This document shows, piece by piece, positions 16,578-25,924 of a stretch of DNA of 64,000 nt. The stretch lies in NCBI RefSeq assembly GCF_014901205.1, contig NZ_JACNMU010000002.1:372001-436000 (forward strand). Reading direction: 5' to 3'. The first letter of the stretch is position 1; each line of letters begins with the position of its first letter. The notes under the pieces are model-generated. The model was not told where the DNA came from. It did no database searches and saw nothing but the letters and a program-made list of their open reading frames with translations. The position numbers and the translations under genes are program-made. Source of the DNA: Meridianimarinicoccus sp. MJW13. GTDB lineage: Bacteria > Pseudomonadota > Alphaproteobacteria > Rhodobacterales > Rhodobacteraceae.

Positions 16578-17380
16578 AGCGCCGAGCGTGGGGCCAGAAG
16601 CTGGCTGAGCGCCTCGATCAGTTGCGCCTGTACCCGGTTGCCATGGGCAATCACCAGATCCGCATAGGGCGTGCCTTGCGGCAGGATGGCCGCCACATGC
16701 GGCGCGGCCAGATATGCCCCCACCGCCAGACAGGCCAGCCCGGCGGTCAGCCCGAATCCCAGACGAAAGCCGGTCCGCCGCCGCCGTTGCGCGATCACCG
16801 CCAATTCGGTCGAGGAGATCGGCACTGGCAGATCGCGTCCAGGCCTTGCCTGTTCAGCGGTGGCCCCGGCCGCGGTCAGAAGCGGCGGCTGCGGGCTGCG
16901 GGTGGCAGCACCGGGATCTTCCACTGCCGCTTCGGTATCGGGCGTCAGCGGCGTCCCAGAGGTCTCTGCGGCCTTCAGGCGGGCCAGACGGGCGCTGGCG
17001 CCCGAGGGCGCGGCGGGTTCCGGCGTTGCGGCAGCGGGCGGCAGGACGTCCTCCTTGCCGGCGCGCACCGCCGCCTCGCGCTTGGCTTCTTCGCGCAGCA
17101 CCGACAACAGGCTTGGGTCCAGTTCCCGCCGGGGCGAGGGCGCGCCGGTTTCCGTGTCCAGCCGGGCTGTCGTGTCGGGGGGCAGGGCGTCTTCGGCGTC
17201 TTCGGCGTCTTCTTCGTCACGCGCCTTGTCACGCGGCGCCACAACCGCTGCCGCGCCGGTCAGCGGAAGCTGGTACCAGGCGTGGGCGCAGCGGGCACAT
17301 TGGACCTCGCGCCCGGCGGCGGGGATGGCCGCGTCGGGTATGTCGTATTTCGCCTGACAGTCAGGACAGATGATCCGCAT
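16574..17380 (-). CDS. MJ0042-type zinc-ribbon membrane protein
   Basis: A 268-residue protein. The N-terminus MRIICPDCQAKYDIPD with CARCAHAW forms a four-Cys zinc ribbon of the MJ0042 type. A long acidic, Ala/Pro-rich linker (about 60-190) leads to one membrane helix near residues 207-227 and a short C-terminal part. Such proteins are common in Alphaproteobacteria, with unknown function. The ATG at 17380 is preferred to a TTG at 17392 because the ribbon then begins at residue 1 as in relatives. Convergent with the TIGR02302 gene, sharing stop bases. Confidence 0.75.
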   Translation of the reverse strand: MRIICPDCQAKYDIPDAAIPAAGREVQCARCAHAWYQLPLTGAAAVVAPRDKARDEEDAEDAEDALPPDTTARLDTETGAPSPRRELDPSLLSVLREEAKREAAVRAGKEDVLPPAAATPEPAAPSGASARLARLKAAETSGTPLTPDTEAAVEDPGAATRSPQPPLLTAAGATAEQARPGRDLPVPISSTELAVIAQRRRRTGFRLGFGLTAGLACLAVGAYLAAPHVAAILPQGTPYADLVIAHGNRVQAQLIEALSQLLAPRSAL

Positions 17381-17516
17381 GTGCTCGCTCAAGCGCCCTT
17401 TCGGTTCGGTGCGGCGACTATAGGCTTCCCGCCGCGCCGGCGCAAAGCATCGTGCGGTTGCGCTTGGCAGGGCGGGCAGGCATAGACAGGCGGAATTGAC
17501 GCGGGAGGGGAACGGC

Positions 17517-18251
17517 GTGCAGGCGATTCAATGGCTTCGGTCACTGATCTTCAACGGCCAGATGTATCTGATGATGGCGGTTCTGGCGGTGGTCTATACC
17601 CCTTGGGCCATTTTCGACCGACGTGGCGCCTTCGCTGGCATCCGGGCCTATTGCCGCTATGTGCGCTGGTCGGCTGGCTGGATGATCGGCCTGAAGTCCG
17701 AGATTCGCGGCGAGGTCCCCCGCGACGAGGTGATGATCGCCTCGAAACATCAGAGTTTCTTCGACATCATCATGATCTGCTCGGTCGTGCCGCGGCCCAA
17801 GTTCATCATGAAGAAGCAACTGGTGCGGGCGCCGATCCTGGGCTGGTACGCCCTGCGCATCGGCTGCGTGCCGGTAGATCGCGGCAAGCGCGGGCCGGCG
17901 ATGGAACAGATGGTCCGGGACGTGGCCGCCGGGCGCAGCTTGCCGGGCCAGCTTATCATCTATCCGCAGGGCACCCGCGTCGCACCGCGCGCCACGCTGC
18001 CGTACAAGATCGGCACCGGGGTGCTGTACCGCAAGCTGGGCCAGCCCTGCGTGCCCGCGGCCACCAATGTCGGGGTGTTCTGGCCGCGGTCGGGGGTGTT
18101 GCGCAAACCCGGTACTGCGGTGGTGGACTTTCTGGATCCGATCCCGCCGGGTCAGGAAATCGGGACCTTCATGACCGCGCTTGAGGAGGTTGTCGAGACC
18201 CGCTCGAAGCTTCTGATGGCCGAGGCCGGCCTGAAGTTTGACGCAACGTAA
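17517..18251 (+). CDS. plsC: 1-acyl-sn-glycerol-3-phosphate acyltransferase
   Basis: A 244-residue membrane-associated enzyme making phosphatidic acid from lysophosphatidic acid. It has an N-terminal membrane helix (about 14-30), the catalytic HX4D motif in KHQSFFD and the substrate-binding YPQGTR block (EGTR in most relatives). The GTG at 17517 is preferred to the TTG at 17496, because GGGAGGGG sits six bases before it. It is divergent from the zinc-ribbon gene with about 136 bases between. Other PlsC homologues may exist, so the symbol is a family-level assignment. Confidence 0.88.
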   Translation: MQAIQWLRSLIFNGQMYLMMAVLAVVYTPWAIFDRRGAFAGIRAYCRYVRWSAGWMIGLKSEIRGEVPRDEVMIASKHQSFFDIIMICSVVPRPKFIMKKQLVRAPILGWYALRIGCVPVDRGKRGPAMEQMVRDVAAGRSLPGQLIIYPQGTRVAPRATLPYKIGTGVLYRKLGQPCVPAATNVGVFWPRSGVLRKPGTAVVDFLDPIPPGQEIGTFMTALEEVVETRSKLLMAEAGLKFDAT

Positions 18252-18364
18252 TTTTTTTGCATCAGACGGCGTTCCGGCGGATCTATCACGTGGTTTTCAC
18301 ATGACTTGTTAGGGATTCTCGGTCTTAGTGGACGTATGGATTTCTCAGCTGCCAAGATGATTCC

Positions 18365-18997
18365 ATGGAAAACGTGACCAAAGCCCTGATCCTCATCGCC
18401 GCTGGCGTTGTGCCCGTCGCCACTCTTGCGCAAGAGCCGGGGGAGTTCGGACTGGGCTTCGGCCTGTCCACCCTGGGCGCCACGCTGGAAGGCACCTATC
18501 GCGTCAGCGATCGCTTTGGCCTGCGCGTGCCGGTGGGCTACCTGTCGGTCGACGACAAGGAAACCGACGACGGCATCAAGTATGATTACGAGGCTCAGCT
18601 GGGCGGCATTGGCCTGCTGGGGGACTACTACACCGGGATCGGTGGGCTCAGGGTCACCGGCGGCGCCATGTTCAGCGGCTATGACGTGGATGGCACCGGG
18701 CGCGGCAGCGGAACCGTGGGCAACAACAGCTACAACAACGTGAACCTGCGCTACAGCGCCGACACCACGAACTCGGTGATGCCGATGATTTCGCTGGGCT
18801 ACGACGGCCAGGTCAGCCCGCGCTGGACCCTCAGCGCCGATCTTGGGGCGATGTACACCGGGGGTTTTGATGTGTCGCTGACGGACAAGTCGGGGCAGGT
18901 GTCGCAAGCCGACCTGAACAAGGAAATCAAGGACGCCGAGGATGATGCCCCCAATGTCCTGCCCTATGTGAAGTTCACCGCGACCTTCCGCTTCTGA
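18365..18997 (+). CDS. outer-membrane beta-barrel-like protein
   Basis: A 210-residue secreted protein: signal peptide 1-22 (TLA), then alternating beta strands rich in Gly, Tyr and aromatic residues, e.g. FGLGFGLSTLGATLEG, and a C-terminal strand ending TATFRF. A final Phe on an amphipathic strand is the usual outer-membrane barrel signal. Size suggests eight to ten strands. No specific family or function is recognised. It stands alone: 113 bases after plsC and convergent with accA. Confidence 0.65.
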   Translation: MENVTKALILIAAGVVPVATLAQEPGEFGLGFGLSTLGATLEGTYRVSDRFGLRVPVGYLSVDDKETDDGIKYDYEAQLGGIGLLGDYYTGIGGLRVTGGAMFSGYDVDGTGRGSGTVGNNSYNNVNLRYSADTTNSVMPMISLGYDGQVSPRWTLSADLGAMYTGGFDVSLTDKSGQVSQADLNKEIKDAEDDAPNVLPYVKFTATFRF

Positions 18998-19010
18998 CCG
19001 GCCCGCCGGA

Positions 19011-19973
19011 TCAGCCGGCCAGCCCCTGACGGCCCATGTCCAGGTATTTCTTGCGCCGCGCTTTCACCAGCGCTGCGGCATCCATGCCTTCCATCTCTTC
19101 CAGAAGTTCCGAGATTGCACGGCCGACACGGCGGATGGTCTTCTTGGGATCGCGCTGCGCGCCGCCGACGGGTTCGGCGATGATCTGATCGATGACGCCC
19201 AGCTGCTGCAGGTCTTGCGCGGTCAGGCGCAGGGCCTCGGCGGCTTCACGCATCTTCTGGGCGTTCTTCCACAGGATCGAGGCGCAGCCTTCGGGCGAGA
19301 TCACCGAATAGACCGAATGTTCCAGCATCGCGACCTTGTTGGCGGTGGCAAAGGCCACGGCGCCGCCCGAGCCGCCTTCGCCGATGATGACCGAGACCAG
19401 CGGCACGCCGATCTGCAGGCATTTTTCGGTTGAACGGGCAATGGCTTCGGACTGGCCGCGCTCTTCGGCACCCTTGCCGGGATAGGCACCGGGGGTATCC
19501 ACCAGCGTCACCACCGGCAGGCGGAAGCGGTCGGCCAGATCCATCAGTCGCACGGCCTTGCGATAGCCTTCGGGCCGCGCCATGCCGAAATTGTGGTGCA
19601 GGCGGGTCTGGGTGTCATGGCCCTTTTCATGGCCGATCACCATCACCGGCTGATCGTTGAACCGCGCCAGCCCGCCCAGGACCGCCTGATCGTCGGCGAA
19701 GTTCCGGTCGCCGGCCAGCGGCGTGTATTCCGTGAACAGCTCGCGGATGTAGTCCTTGCAGTTCGGCCGGTCGGGATGCCGCGCCACCTGGCATTTGCGC
19801 CAGGGCGTCAGGTCGGAATAGAGCGTTTTCAGAAGGTCGGCGGCTTTCTTGTCCAGCCCCGCGGCCTCGCCCGCCACATCCATCCCTTCATTGGACCGCG
19901 CCAGGGCGCGCAACTCTTCGGCTTTGCCTTCGATTTCGGCGAGCGGTTTTTCGAAGTCGAGATAGGTATGCAT
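19011..19973 (-). CDS. accA: acetyl-CoA carboxylase carboxyltransferase, alpha subunit
   Basis: A 320-residue cytoplasmic subunit that, with AccD, transfers the carboxyl group from biotin to acetyl-CoA, the first step of fatty-acid synthesis. It begins [17 protein letters not shown], with [22 protein letters not shown] and [11 protein letters not shown] typical of the family. The ATG at 19973 matches the known N-terminus; the longer frame does not. It lies 134 bases downstream of gcvP on the same strand, separated by a hairpin, so it is probably transcribed separately. Confidence 0.97.
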   Translation of the reverse strand: MHTYLDFEKPLAEIEGKAEELRALARSNEGMDVAGEAAGLDKKAADLLKTLYSDLTPWRKCQVARHPDRPNCKDYIRELFTEYTPLAGDRNFADDQAVLGGLARFNDQPVMVIGHEKGHDTQTRLHHNFGMARPEGYRKAVRLMDLADRFRLPVVTLVDTPGAYPGKGAEERGQSEAIARSTEKCLQIGVPLVSVIIGEGGSGGAVAFATANKVAMLEHSVYSVISPEGCASILWKNAQKMREAAEALRLTAQDLQQLGVIDQIIAEPVGGAQRDPKKTIRRVGRAISELLEEMEGMDAAALVKARRKKYLDMGRQGLAG

Positions 19974-20074
19974 GGCCACTCCAGGGATCGTCGGGCGGTA
20001 TATGACCCTGCCGGCGGCGGATTGCAACGGCGGTACGCGGCGACCTTCACGGATCAGGGGTCAGGACCGATGGA

Positions 20075-20094
20075 CGGGGGCCGAGTGGCCCCCG
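20075..20094 (-). terminator. terminator hairpin after gcvP
   Basis: CGGGGGCC / GGCCCCCG perfect 8-bp stem with a 4-base loop, 14 bases past the gcvP stop on the minus strand. No T tract follows, so termination may need Rho or be partial. Confidence 0.6.
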
Positions 20095-20107
20095 CCGGAA
20101 CGCAGCC

Positions 20108-22954
20108 TTATTCGGCGGCGTCCTGGTAGTCTTCCAGCGGTGGGCAGGTGCACACCAGGTGGCGGTCGCCATAGACATTGTCCACCCGGCCCACGGGTGG
20201 CCAGTACTTGTCCACCCGGAACGCGCCCGCCGGGAAGCAGGCGGCCTCGCGGGTATAGGGGCGGTCCCATTCGGCCACCAGGTCGGCGGTGGTGTGGGGG
20301 GCGTTCTTCAGCGGGTTGTTGTCCCGGTCGATCCGCCCCTCGGCCACATCGGCGATCTCGTCGCGGATCGCCAGCATCGCCGCACAAAAGCGGTCCAGCT
20401 CGGCCTTGGTTTCCGATTCGGTGGGCTCGACCATCAGCGTGCCGGACACCGGCCAGCTCATGGTCGGGGCGTGGAAGCCGTGATCGATCAGCCGCTTGGC
20501 AATGTCATCGACGGTGATGCCCGCCTCGGCATAGGGGCGGGTGTCGAGGATGCACTCATGCGCCACGCGCCCGTTCTGGCCCTTGAACAGGATGTCGAAG
20601 GCGCCCTCCAGCCGCTTGGCGATGTAGTTGGCGTTCAGGATCGCCACCTTGGTCGCCTGCGTCAGCCCCTCGCCGCCCATCATCAGCACATAGGCCCAGG
20701 AAATCGGCAGGATCGAGGGCGAGCCATAGGGCGCGGCACTGACCGGGCCTTCACTGCCACCGGTGGCCGGATGGCCGGGCAGATAGGGCGCCAGATGTGC
20801 CTTTACGCCGATGGGGCCCATGCCGGGGCCGCCGCCGCCATGCGGGATGCAGAAGGTCTTGTGCAGGTTCAGGTGGCTGACGTCCGAGCCGATCTCGCCG
20901 GGTTTCGACAGGCCGACCATGGCGTTCAGGTTGGCGCCGTCCAGATAGACTTGGCCCCCGTACTTGTGGGTGATGTCGCAGACCTCGCGCACCGTGTCCT
21001 CGAACACGCCGTGGGTCGAGGGATAGGTGATCATGCAGGCGGCCAGGTTGTCGCCCGCCGCCTCGGCCTTCTTGCGGAAGTCGCCAAGGTCGATATCGCC
21101 GTTGGCGGTGCAGGCCACCACAACCACTTTCATGCCGCACATCTGCGCCGAGGCCGGGTTGGTGCCATGGGCATTGACCGGGATCAGGCAGATGTTGCGA
21201 AGGCTGTCGCCGCGCGCCCTGTGATAGGCGGCGATGGTCAGAAGTCCCGCGTATTCGCCCTGCGCGCCCGAATTGGGCTGCATCGACATGTCGTCATAGC
21301 CGGTGATGGTGCACAACGCTGCGCTGAGTTCCCTGATCAGGGTGGTATAGCCCTTCACCTGATCCACCGGGGCAAAGGGGTGGATCTTGGAAAACTCGGG
21401 CCAGCTCACCGGCATCATCTCGGCCGCCGAGTTCAGCTTCATGGTGCAGGAGCCCAGCGGAATCATCGCCCGGTCCAGCGCCAGATCGCGATCCGACAGA
21501 CGGCGCATATAGCGCATCATCTCGGTCTCGGCCCGGTTCATGTGGAACACCGGATGGGTCATGAACGCGCTTTCACGGATCAGCCCGTCGGGCACCCGGT
21601 AGTGCGGGGTCCAGTCGTCATCCTTGCGGTCGATGCCGAAGGCGCGCCAGACGGCCTCGATGGTGGCGGGGCGGGTGCATTCGTCCAGCGAAATGCCGAT
21701 GCGGTCCTCGCCGATCTTGCGCAGGTTGATGCCCTCGGCCAGTGCCGATTTCAGGATCACCCCCTGCATCGGACCGGTGTTGACGGTGACGGTGTCGAAA
21801 TAGGCTTCCGGCTCCACCTGGAAGCCGCCTTCTTCCAGCCCGCGCACCATGCGCACGGTCTTGCGATGGATCCGCTGGGCGATGGCCTTCAGCCCCTTGG
21901 GCCCGTGGAACACACCGTAGAACGACGCGATAACCGCCAGCAGCGCCTGCGCGGTGCAGACGTTGGATGTCGCCTTCTCGCGCCGGATGTGCTGTTCGCG
22001 GGTCTGCAGCGACAGCCGGTAGGCGAGGTCGCCGTGGCTGTCCACCGAGACCCCCACCAGCCGACCGGGCATCGACCGCTTGTAGTTGTCGCGGCAGGCC
22101 AGATAGGCCGCGTGCGGACCGCCATAGCCCAGCGGCACCCCGAAACGCTGGGTCGAGCCGACGGCGATGTCGGCCCCCATGGCACCGGGTTCCTTCAGGA
22201 TGGTCAGCGCCAGCGGATCGGCGGACAGGATGGCCGCTGCCTTGGCTGCGTGCAGGTCCGCGATCACATCGGTGAAGTCGCGCAGGTGGCCATAGGTGCC
22301 CGGATACTGGAAGATCGCACCAAAGACGGATCCCGGGTCCAGATCCTCGGGCGCGCCCACGACAATCTCGATCCCCAGCGGCGCGGCGCGGGTCTGCATG
22401 ACGGCGATACTCTGCGGATGGCAGTTTTCGTCGACGAAGAAGGCCGTGGCCTTCGATTTCGACCCGCGTTGCGCCATGGTCATCGCTTCGGCACAGGCCG
22501 TGGCCTCGTCCAGCAGCGAGGCATTGGCGATCTCAAGCCCGGTCAGGTCCGAAATCATGGTCTGGTAGTTCAGCAGCGCCTCAAGGCGGCCCTGGCTGAT
22601 TTCGGGCTGGTAGGGCGTATACGAGGTGTACCACGCCGGGTTCTCGAACACGTTGCGCTGGATCGCCGGGGGCATGACGGTGTCATGGTAGCCCATGCCG
22701 ATCAGCGAGGTCAGAACCGTGTTCTGCTTGGCCACCTCGGCCATGTGATACAGAAGCTCGCGCTCCGACTTGGGGCGGCCCAGCTTCAGAGGCTCGGCCT
22801 GGCGGATGCTGGCCGGGACGGTTTCGTCGATCAGGTCGTCCAGGGACGCCGCACCGACCACTTTCAGCATCTCGGCCATTTCTTCCGGCGAAGGGCCGAT
22901 ATGGCGCCTGTTGGCAAAGTCATAGGGCAGGTAATCGGTGGGCGTGAAGGGCAT
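20108..22954 (-). CDS. gcvP: glycine decarboxylase (P-protein of the glycine cleavage system)
   Basis: A 948-residue, full-length homodimer-type P-protein. It decarboxylates glycine with PLP and passes the aminomethyl group to lipoyl-GcvH. The N-terminal half has [11 protein letters not shown] and EATACAEAM; the PLP lysine is in [16 protein letters not shown] (near residue 698). The ATG at 22954 is preferred because [13 protein letters not shown] is the family start. It is the last gene of gcvT-gcvH-gcvP, 10 bases after gcvH, controlled by the upstream glycine riboswitch. Confidence 0.97.
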   Translation of the reverse strand: MPFTPTDYLPYDFANRRHIGPSPEEMAEMLKVVGAASLDDLIDETVPASIRQAEPLKLGRPKSERELLYHMAEVAKQNTVLTSLIGMGYHDTVMPPAIQRNVFENPAWYTSYTPYQPEISQGRLEALLNYQTMISDLTGLEIANASLLDEATACAEAMTMAQRGSKSKATAFFVDENCHPQSIAVMQTRAAPLGIEIVVGAPEDLDPGSVFGAIFQYPGTYGHLRDFTDVIADLHAAKAAAILSADPLALTILKEPGAMGADIAVGSTQRFGVPLGYGGPHAAYLACRDNYKRSMPGRLVGVSVDSHGDLAYRLSLQTREQHIRREKATSNVCTAQALLAVIASFYGVFHGPKGLKAIAQRIHRKTVRMVRGLEEGGFQVEPEAYFDTVTVNTGPMQGVILKSALAEGINLRKIGEDRIGISLDECTRPATIEAVWRAFGIDRKDDDWTPHYRVPDGLIRESAFMTHPVFHMNRAETEMMRYMRRLSDRDLALDRAMIPLGSCTMKLNSAAEMMPVSWPEFSKIHPFAPVDQVKGYTTLIRELSAALCTITGYDDMSMQPNSGAQGEYAGLLTIAAYHRARGDSLRNICLIPVNAHGTNPASAQMCGMKVVVVACTANGDIDLGDFRKKAEAAGDNLAACMITYPSTHGVFEDTVREVCDITHKYGGQVYLDGANLNAMVGLSKPGEIGSDVSHLNLHKTFCIPHGGGGPGMGPIGVKAHLAPYLPGHPATGGSEGPVSAAPYGSPSILPISWAYVLMMGGEGLTQATKVAILNANYIAKRLEGAFDILFKGQNGRVAHECILDTRPYAEAGITVDDIAKRLIDHGFHAPTMSWPVSGTLMVEPTESETKAELDRFCAAMLAIRDEIADVAEGRIDRDNNPLKNAPHTTADLVAEWDRPYTREAACFPAGAFRVDKYWPPVGRVDNVYGDRHLVCTCPPLEDYQDAAE

Positions 22955-22964
22955 GTCGCGGTCC

Positions 22965-23324
22965 TTATCCGATGAATTTCGCGTAGCCGTCGGCATCCAT
23001 CATGTCATCCATCTGGGATGCATCCGATGCCTTCATCTTGAAGAACCAGCCGTCGCCTTGCGGGTCTTCGTTCACCAGTTCGGGGTTGGCAACGATGGCG
23101 TCGTTGACCTCGACGATGGTGCCGTCGATGGGGGCCATGATGTCCGAGGCGGCCTTGACCGACTCGATCACCACGATCTCGTCATCCTTGGCGACCTCGA
23201 TATCGGTGTCGGGCATTTCGACGAACACCAGATCGCCCAATTGGGTGGCCGCATGTTCGGTGATGCCGACCACGATCAGACCATCTTCCTCGCGCAGCCA
23301 TTCATGTTCTTCGGTGAATTTCAT
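22965..23324 (-). CDS. gcvH: glycine cleavage system H-protein
   Basis: A 119-residue lipoyl carrier. The lipoylated lysine is K57 in IESVKAASD; the start [10 protein letters not shown] is typical. It shuttles the aminomethyl group from GcvP to GcvT and is reoxidised by dihydrolipoamide dehydrogenase, which is not in this window. Spacing of 17 bases from gcvT and 10 bases to gcvP supports one operon. Confidence 0.97.
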   Translation of the reverse strand: MKFTEEHEWLREEDGLIVVGITEHAATQLGDLVFVEMPDTDIEVAKDDEIVVIESVKAASDIMAPIDGTIVEVNDAIVANPELVNEDPQGDGWFFKMKASDASQMDDMMDADGYAKFIG

Positions 23325-23341
23325 CTCGGATCTCCAGTGGG

Positions 23342-24472
23342 TCAGCGTTTATAGGTGGCAGGGCGGAACGGCATGTCCACCACGGTGGCGGGCAGGCGTT
23401 TGCCGCGCACCTCGCCATAGATCGTGCCGCCCGTGTCTGCGTGGGCGGCGGTGACATAGCCCATGGACATGGGCGCCTCGATGGTGGGGCCAAAGGCGCC
23501 CGAAGTGATCTGCCCGATGGGTTCGCCGCCGTCGGCCTCGGCAAAAAGCGGCGTGCCGGCGCGCATCGGCGCACGGCCGTCGGGGCGCAGGCCGACAAGC
23601 TTGCGGGCGGGACCGCCCGTCAGTTCGGCCAGGATGCGCGCGGCGCCGGGAAATCCGCCTTCGCGGGCACCCCCTGTGCGGCGCACCTTCTGGATGGCCC
23701 ATGTCAGACCGGCCTCGACCGGGCTGGTGGTGGTGTCCAGATCCGAGCCGTAAAGGCACAGCCCGGCTTCCAGCCGCAGGCTGTCGCGGGCGCCAAGGCC
23801 GATGGGCGCCACCGCGTCGTTGTCCAGCAGGGCACGGGCGAAAGCCTCGGCCTGATCGCCGGGCATGGAAATCTCGAACCCGTCCTCGCCGGTGTAGCCC
23901 GAGCGCGAGATCCACAGCTCGCCGAAGGCGTTGTCTGTCACGATCACATCCATGAACCGCATGTCGCGCGCGGCGGGCGCAAGAGCGGCCAGCGCCTCCT
24001 CGGCTGCGGGGCCTTGCAGGGCGATCAGGCCGCGGTCGGGGATCGGGGTGATTTCGCAGGTGTCCGACAGATGCGCTTGCAGATGCGCCAGATCGGCGTC
24101 CTTGCAGGCGGCGTTGACCACAAGGAACAGGTGATCGCCGCGATTGGCGATCATCAGGTCATCCAGAATGCCGCCTTCGTCGTTGGTGAACATGCCATAG
24201 CGTTGCCGCCCGTCGGCCAGTCCGGCGATGGCGGCCGGCACCAGCGTTTCCAGCGCCAGCGCGGCATCGGCCACATCGCCCGATTTCGGCGTCAGCAGGA
24301 TCTGACCCATGTGGCTGACATCGAACAACCCGGCTTCGGCGCGGCAATGCAGGTGTTCCTTCAGCACGCCGGGCTTGTATTGCACCGGCATGTCATAGCC
24401 CGCGAAGGCCGTCATCTTGGCCCCCAGCGACAGGTGCATGGCGTGTAGCGGTGTCTGTTTCAAATCGCCCAT
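23342..24472 (-). CDS. gcvT: aminomethyltransferase (T-protein of the glycine cleavage system)
   Basis: A 376-residue enzyme that moves the methylene group from lipoyl-GcvH to tetrahydrofolate and releases ammonia. Family features include TPLHAMHLSLGAKM near the start, FDVSHMGQI and RSGYTGEDGFEI. The ATG at 24472 is chosen because MGDLKQTPLHAMH matches the expected N-terminus. First gene of the operon, about 65 bases downstream of the second glycine aptamer. Its product 5,10-methylene-THF feeds the adjacent methionine cycle genes. Confidence 0.96.
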   Translation of the reverse strand: MGDLKQTPLHAMHLSLGAKMTAFAGYDMPVQYKPGVLKEHLHCRAEAGLFDVSHMGQILLTPKSGDVADAALALETLVPAAIAGLADGRQRYGMFTNDEGGILDDLMIANRGDHLFLVVNAACKDADLAHLQAHLSDTCEITPIPDRGLIALQGPAAEEALAALAPAARDMRFMDVIVTDNAFGELWISRSGYTGEDGFEISMPGDQAEAFARALLDNDAVAPIGLGARDSLRLEAGLCLYGSDLDTTTSPVEAGLTWAIQKVRRTGGAREGGFPGAARILAELTGGPARKLVGLRPDGRAPMRAGTPLFAEADGGEPIGQITSGAFGPTIEAPMSMGYVTAAHADTGGTIYGEVRGKRLPATVVDMPFRPATYKR

Positions 24473-24537
24473 GTCGGCTCCTCTGGTCGGCGCCGGGCAG
24501 GGGACCGGCATCAGGCAGGTGCCATGCACCCGAGATG

Positions 24538-24610
24538 CCCCCTCTGTCCGATTGCCTGAGATCGTTATCCCTTCGGCGGACGCGTTTTGCGCCTCTCTCC
24601 AGAGTCTCTC
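24538..24610 (-). promoter_or_regulatory. glycine riboswitch, second aptamer
   Basis: On the minus strand the core blocks CTGGAGAGA, GCCGAAGGGATAACG and TCTCAGGCAAT are in the order and spacing of a type-I glycine aptamer, closed by CTCTG/CAGAG. It follows aptamer one by a 1-base linker and precedes gcvT, where it is expected to turn expression on when glycine is plentiful. Confidence 0.9.
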
Positions 24611-24611
24611 T

Positions 24612-24692
24612 GCACGACGGTCCGGTTGCCTGAGAGTTTACCGGGGCGGTTGCTCCTTCGGCACTGGATCAGTCCAGATTCTCCCACCGTGC
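24612..24692 (-). promoter_or_regulatory. glycine riboswitch, first aptamer
   Basis: Minus strand: GGTGGGAGA, GCCGAAGGAGCAACCGCC and CTCTCAGGCAA in aptamer order, closed by GCACGGT at the 5' side and ACCGTCGTGC at the 3' side. Together with the second aptamer it makes the classic tandem glycine sensor. A weak promoter-like pair (TTGCCT, 17 bases, TAGCAG) lies just upstream on the same strand. Confidence 0.92.
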
Positions 24693-24874
24693 CTGAATCT
24701 GCTAGCCCAGCAAATTCGCTCAGGCAAGAGAAAATGTCTGATTTGCGTGCTGTTACGGCGCTGGTGCCCTTGCCCGTGGCGGTGGTGGCTGGAAGTCCCG
24801 CATTCTGGACTGTATGTAGCCCCGAAATCGGCACGCGACGGGCGTGGCGTCCAAGGCACCGGACAGGGGGTTTC

Positions 24875-25924
24875 ATGTCGGGATCGAAGGAACTGGAAAC
24901 AGAAGCGAACAAGCGCATTCTGGTGCTGGACGGGGCCATGGGGACGATGATTCAGCGGCACAAGCCCGATGAGTCCAGTTACCGGGGAACCCGATTCGCC
25001 GACCATCCGCGCGACGTGGGCGGCAACAACGAGTTGCTGAGCCTGACCCAGCCGCAAATGATCCGCGACATTCACGAGGATTTCCTGCGCGCCGGGGCCG
25101 ATATCCTGACCACCAACACCTTCGGGGCCAACCGGATCAGCCAGGCCGATTATGGCATGGAGGAGCTGTCCTACGAGATGAACCGGGCCTCGGTGGAACT
25201 TGCGCGCGAGGCCATCGCCCGCGTCGGTGGCAAGCGGCGCTGGGTCGCGGGCGGCATCGGGCCGACCAACCAGACCGCCTCGATCAGCCCGGATGTGAAC
25301 GATCCGGGCTATCGCGGGGTGACGTTCGACCAGCTGGCCGCCGCCTATGGCGAGGCCGCGCGGGGGCTGATCGAAGGCGGCTGCGATATCCTTCTGGTGG
25401 AAACCATCTTCGACACGCTGAACGCCAAGGCCGCGCTGTTCGCGATCGACAGCCTGCGCGACGAAGGGCTGGAGATTCCGCCCATCATCATCTCGGGCAC
25501 CATCACCGACCGTTCGGGCCGGACCCTGACCGGGCAGACGCCCGAGGCCTTCTGGGTCTCCATGTCCCACGCCAAACCCTTTGCGGTGGGCCTGAACTGC
25601 GCCCTTGGCGCGGCCGAGATGCGCGCCCATGTGCGCACCATCGGCGAGGTCGCGGACACGTTGATCAGTGCCTATCCCAATGCCGGATTGCCCAATGAAA
25701 TGGGCGGCTATGACGAGACGCCGGAAGAAACCGCCGCGCATCTGGAAGAATGGGCCAACAGTGGGCTTGTGAACCTTGTGGGCGGTTGCTGCGGCACCAC
25801 GCCCGAACACATCGCGGCGATTGCCAAGGCGGTGGAGGGCAAATCGCCCCGCAAGGTGCCGGCCTCGCGTCAGCGCCTGCGCCTGTCAGGGCTTGAGATG
25901 TTCGAAGCGGAGGGCGCGGCATGA
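24875..25924 (+). CDS. methionine synthase, homocysteine-binding module as a separate protein
   Basis: A 349-residue protein equal to the first module of cobalamin-dependent MetH. It begins with the TIM-barrel start [13 protein letters not shown]; the zinc-binding cysteines are C242 (GLNC) and C305/C306 ([10 protein letters not shown]). It activates homocysteine for methylation. In E. coli this module is fused to the rest of MetH; here it ends at a stop that overlaps the next ATG by 4 bases, so both halves should be made in equal amounts. ATG at 24875 is the first good start. Confidence 0.93.
   Translation: MSGSKELETEANKRILVLDGAMGTMIQRHKPDESSYRGTRFADHPRDVGGNNELLSLTQPQMIRDIHEDFLRAGADILTTNTFGANRISQADYGMEELSYEMNRASVELAREAIARVGGKRRWVAGGIGPTNQTASISPDVNDPGYRGVTFDQLAAAYGEAARGLIEGGCDILLVETIFDTLNAKAALFAIDSLRDEGLEIPPIIISGTITDRSGRTLTGQTPEAFWVSMSHAKPFAVGLNCALGAAEMRAHVRTIGEVADTLISAYPNAGLPNEMGGYDETPEETAAHLEEWANSGLVNLVGGCCGTTPEHIAAIAKAVEGKSPRKVPASRQRLRLSGLEMFEAEGAA

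Noticed and set aside
20159-22975. 938-codon plus-strand open frame across gcvP
   Set aside because: It is the antisense shadow of gcvP in GC-rich DNA; the translation is low in recognisable motifs and rich in Arg, Gly and His, and gcvP is certain.
24698-24874. Cobalamin or SAM-II riboswitch before the split metH
   Set aside because: The gap is too short for a cobalamin element after the glycine riboswitch, and no SAM-II core is seen.
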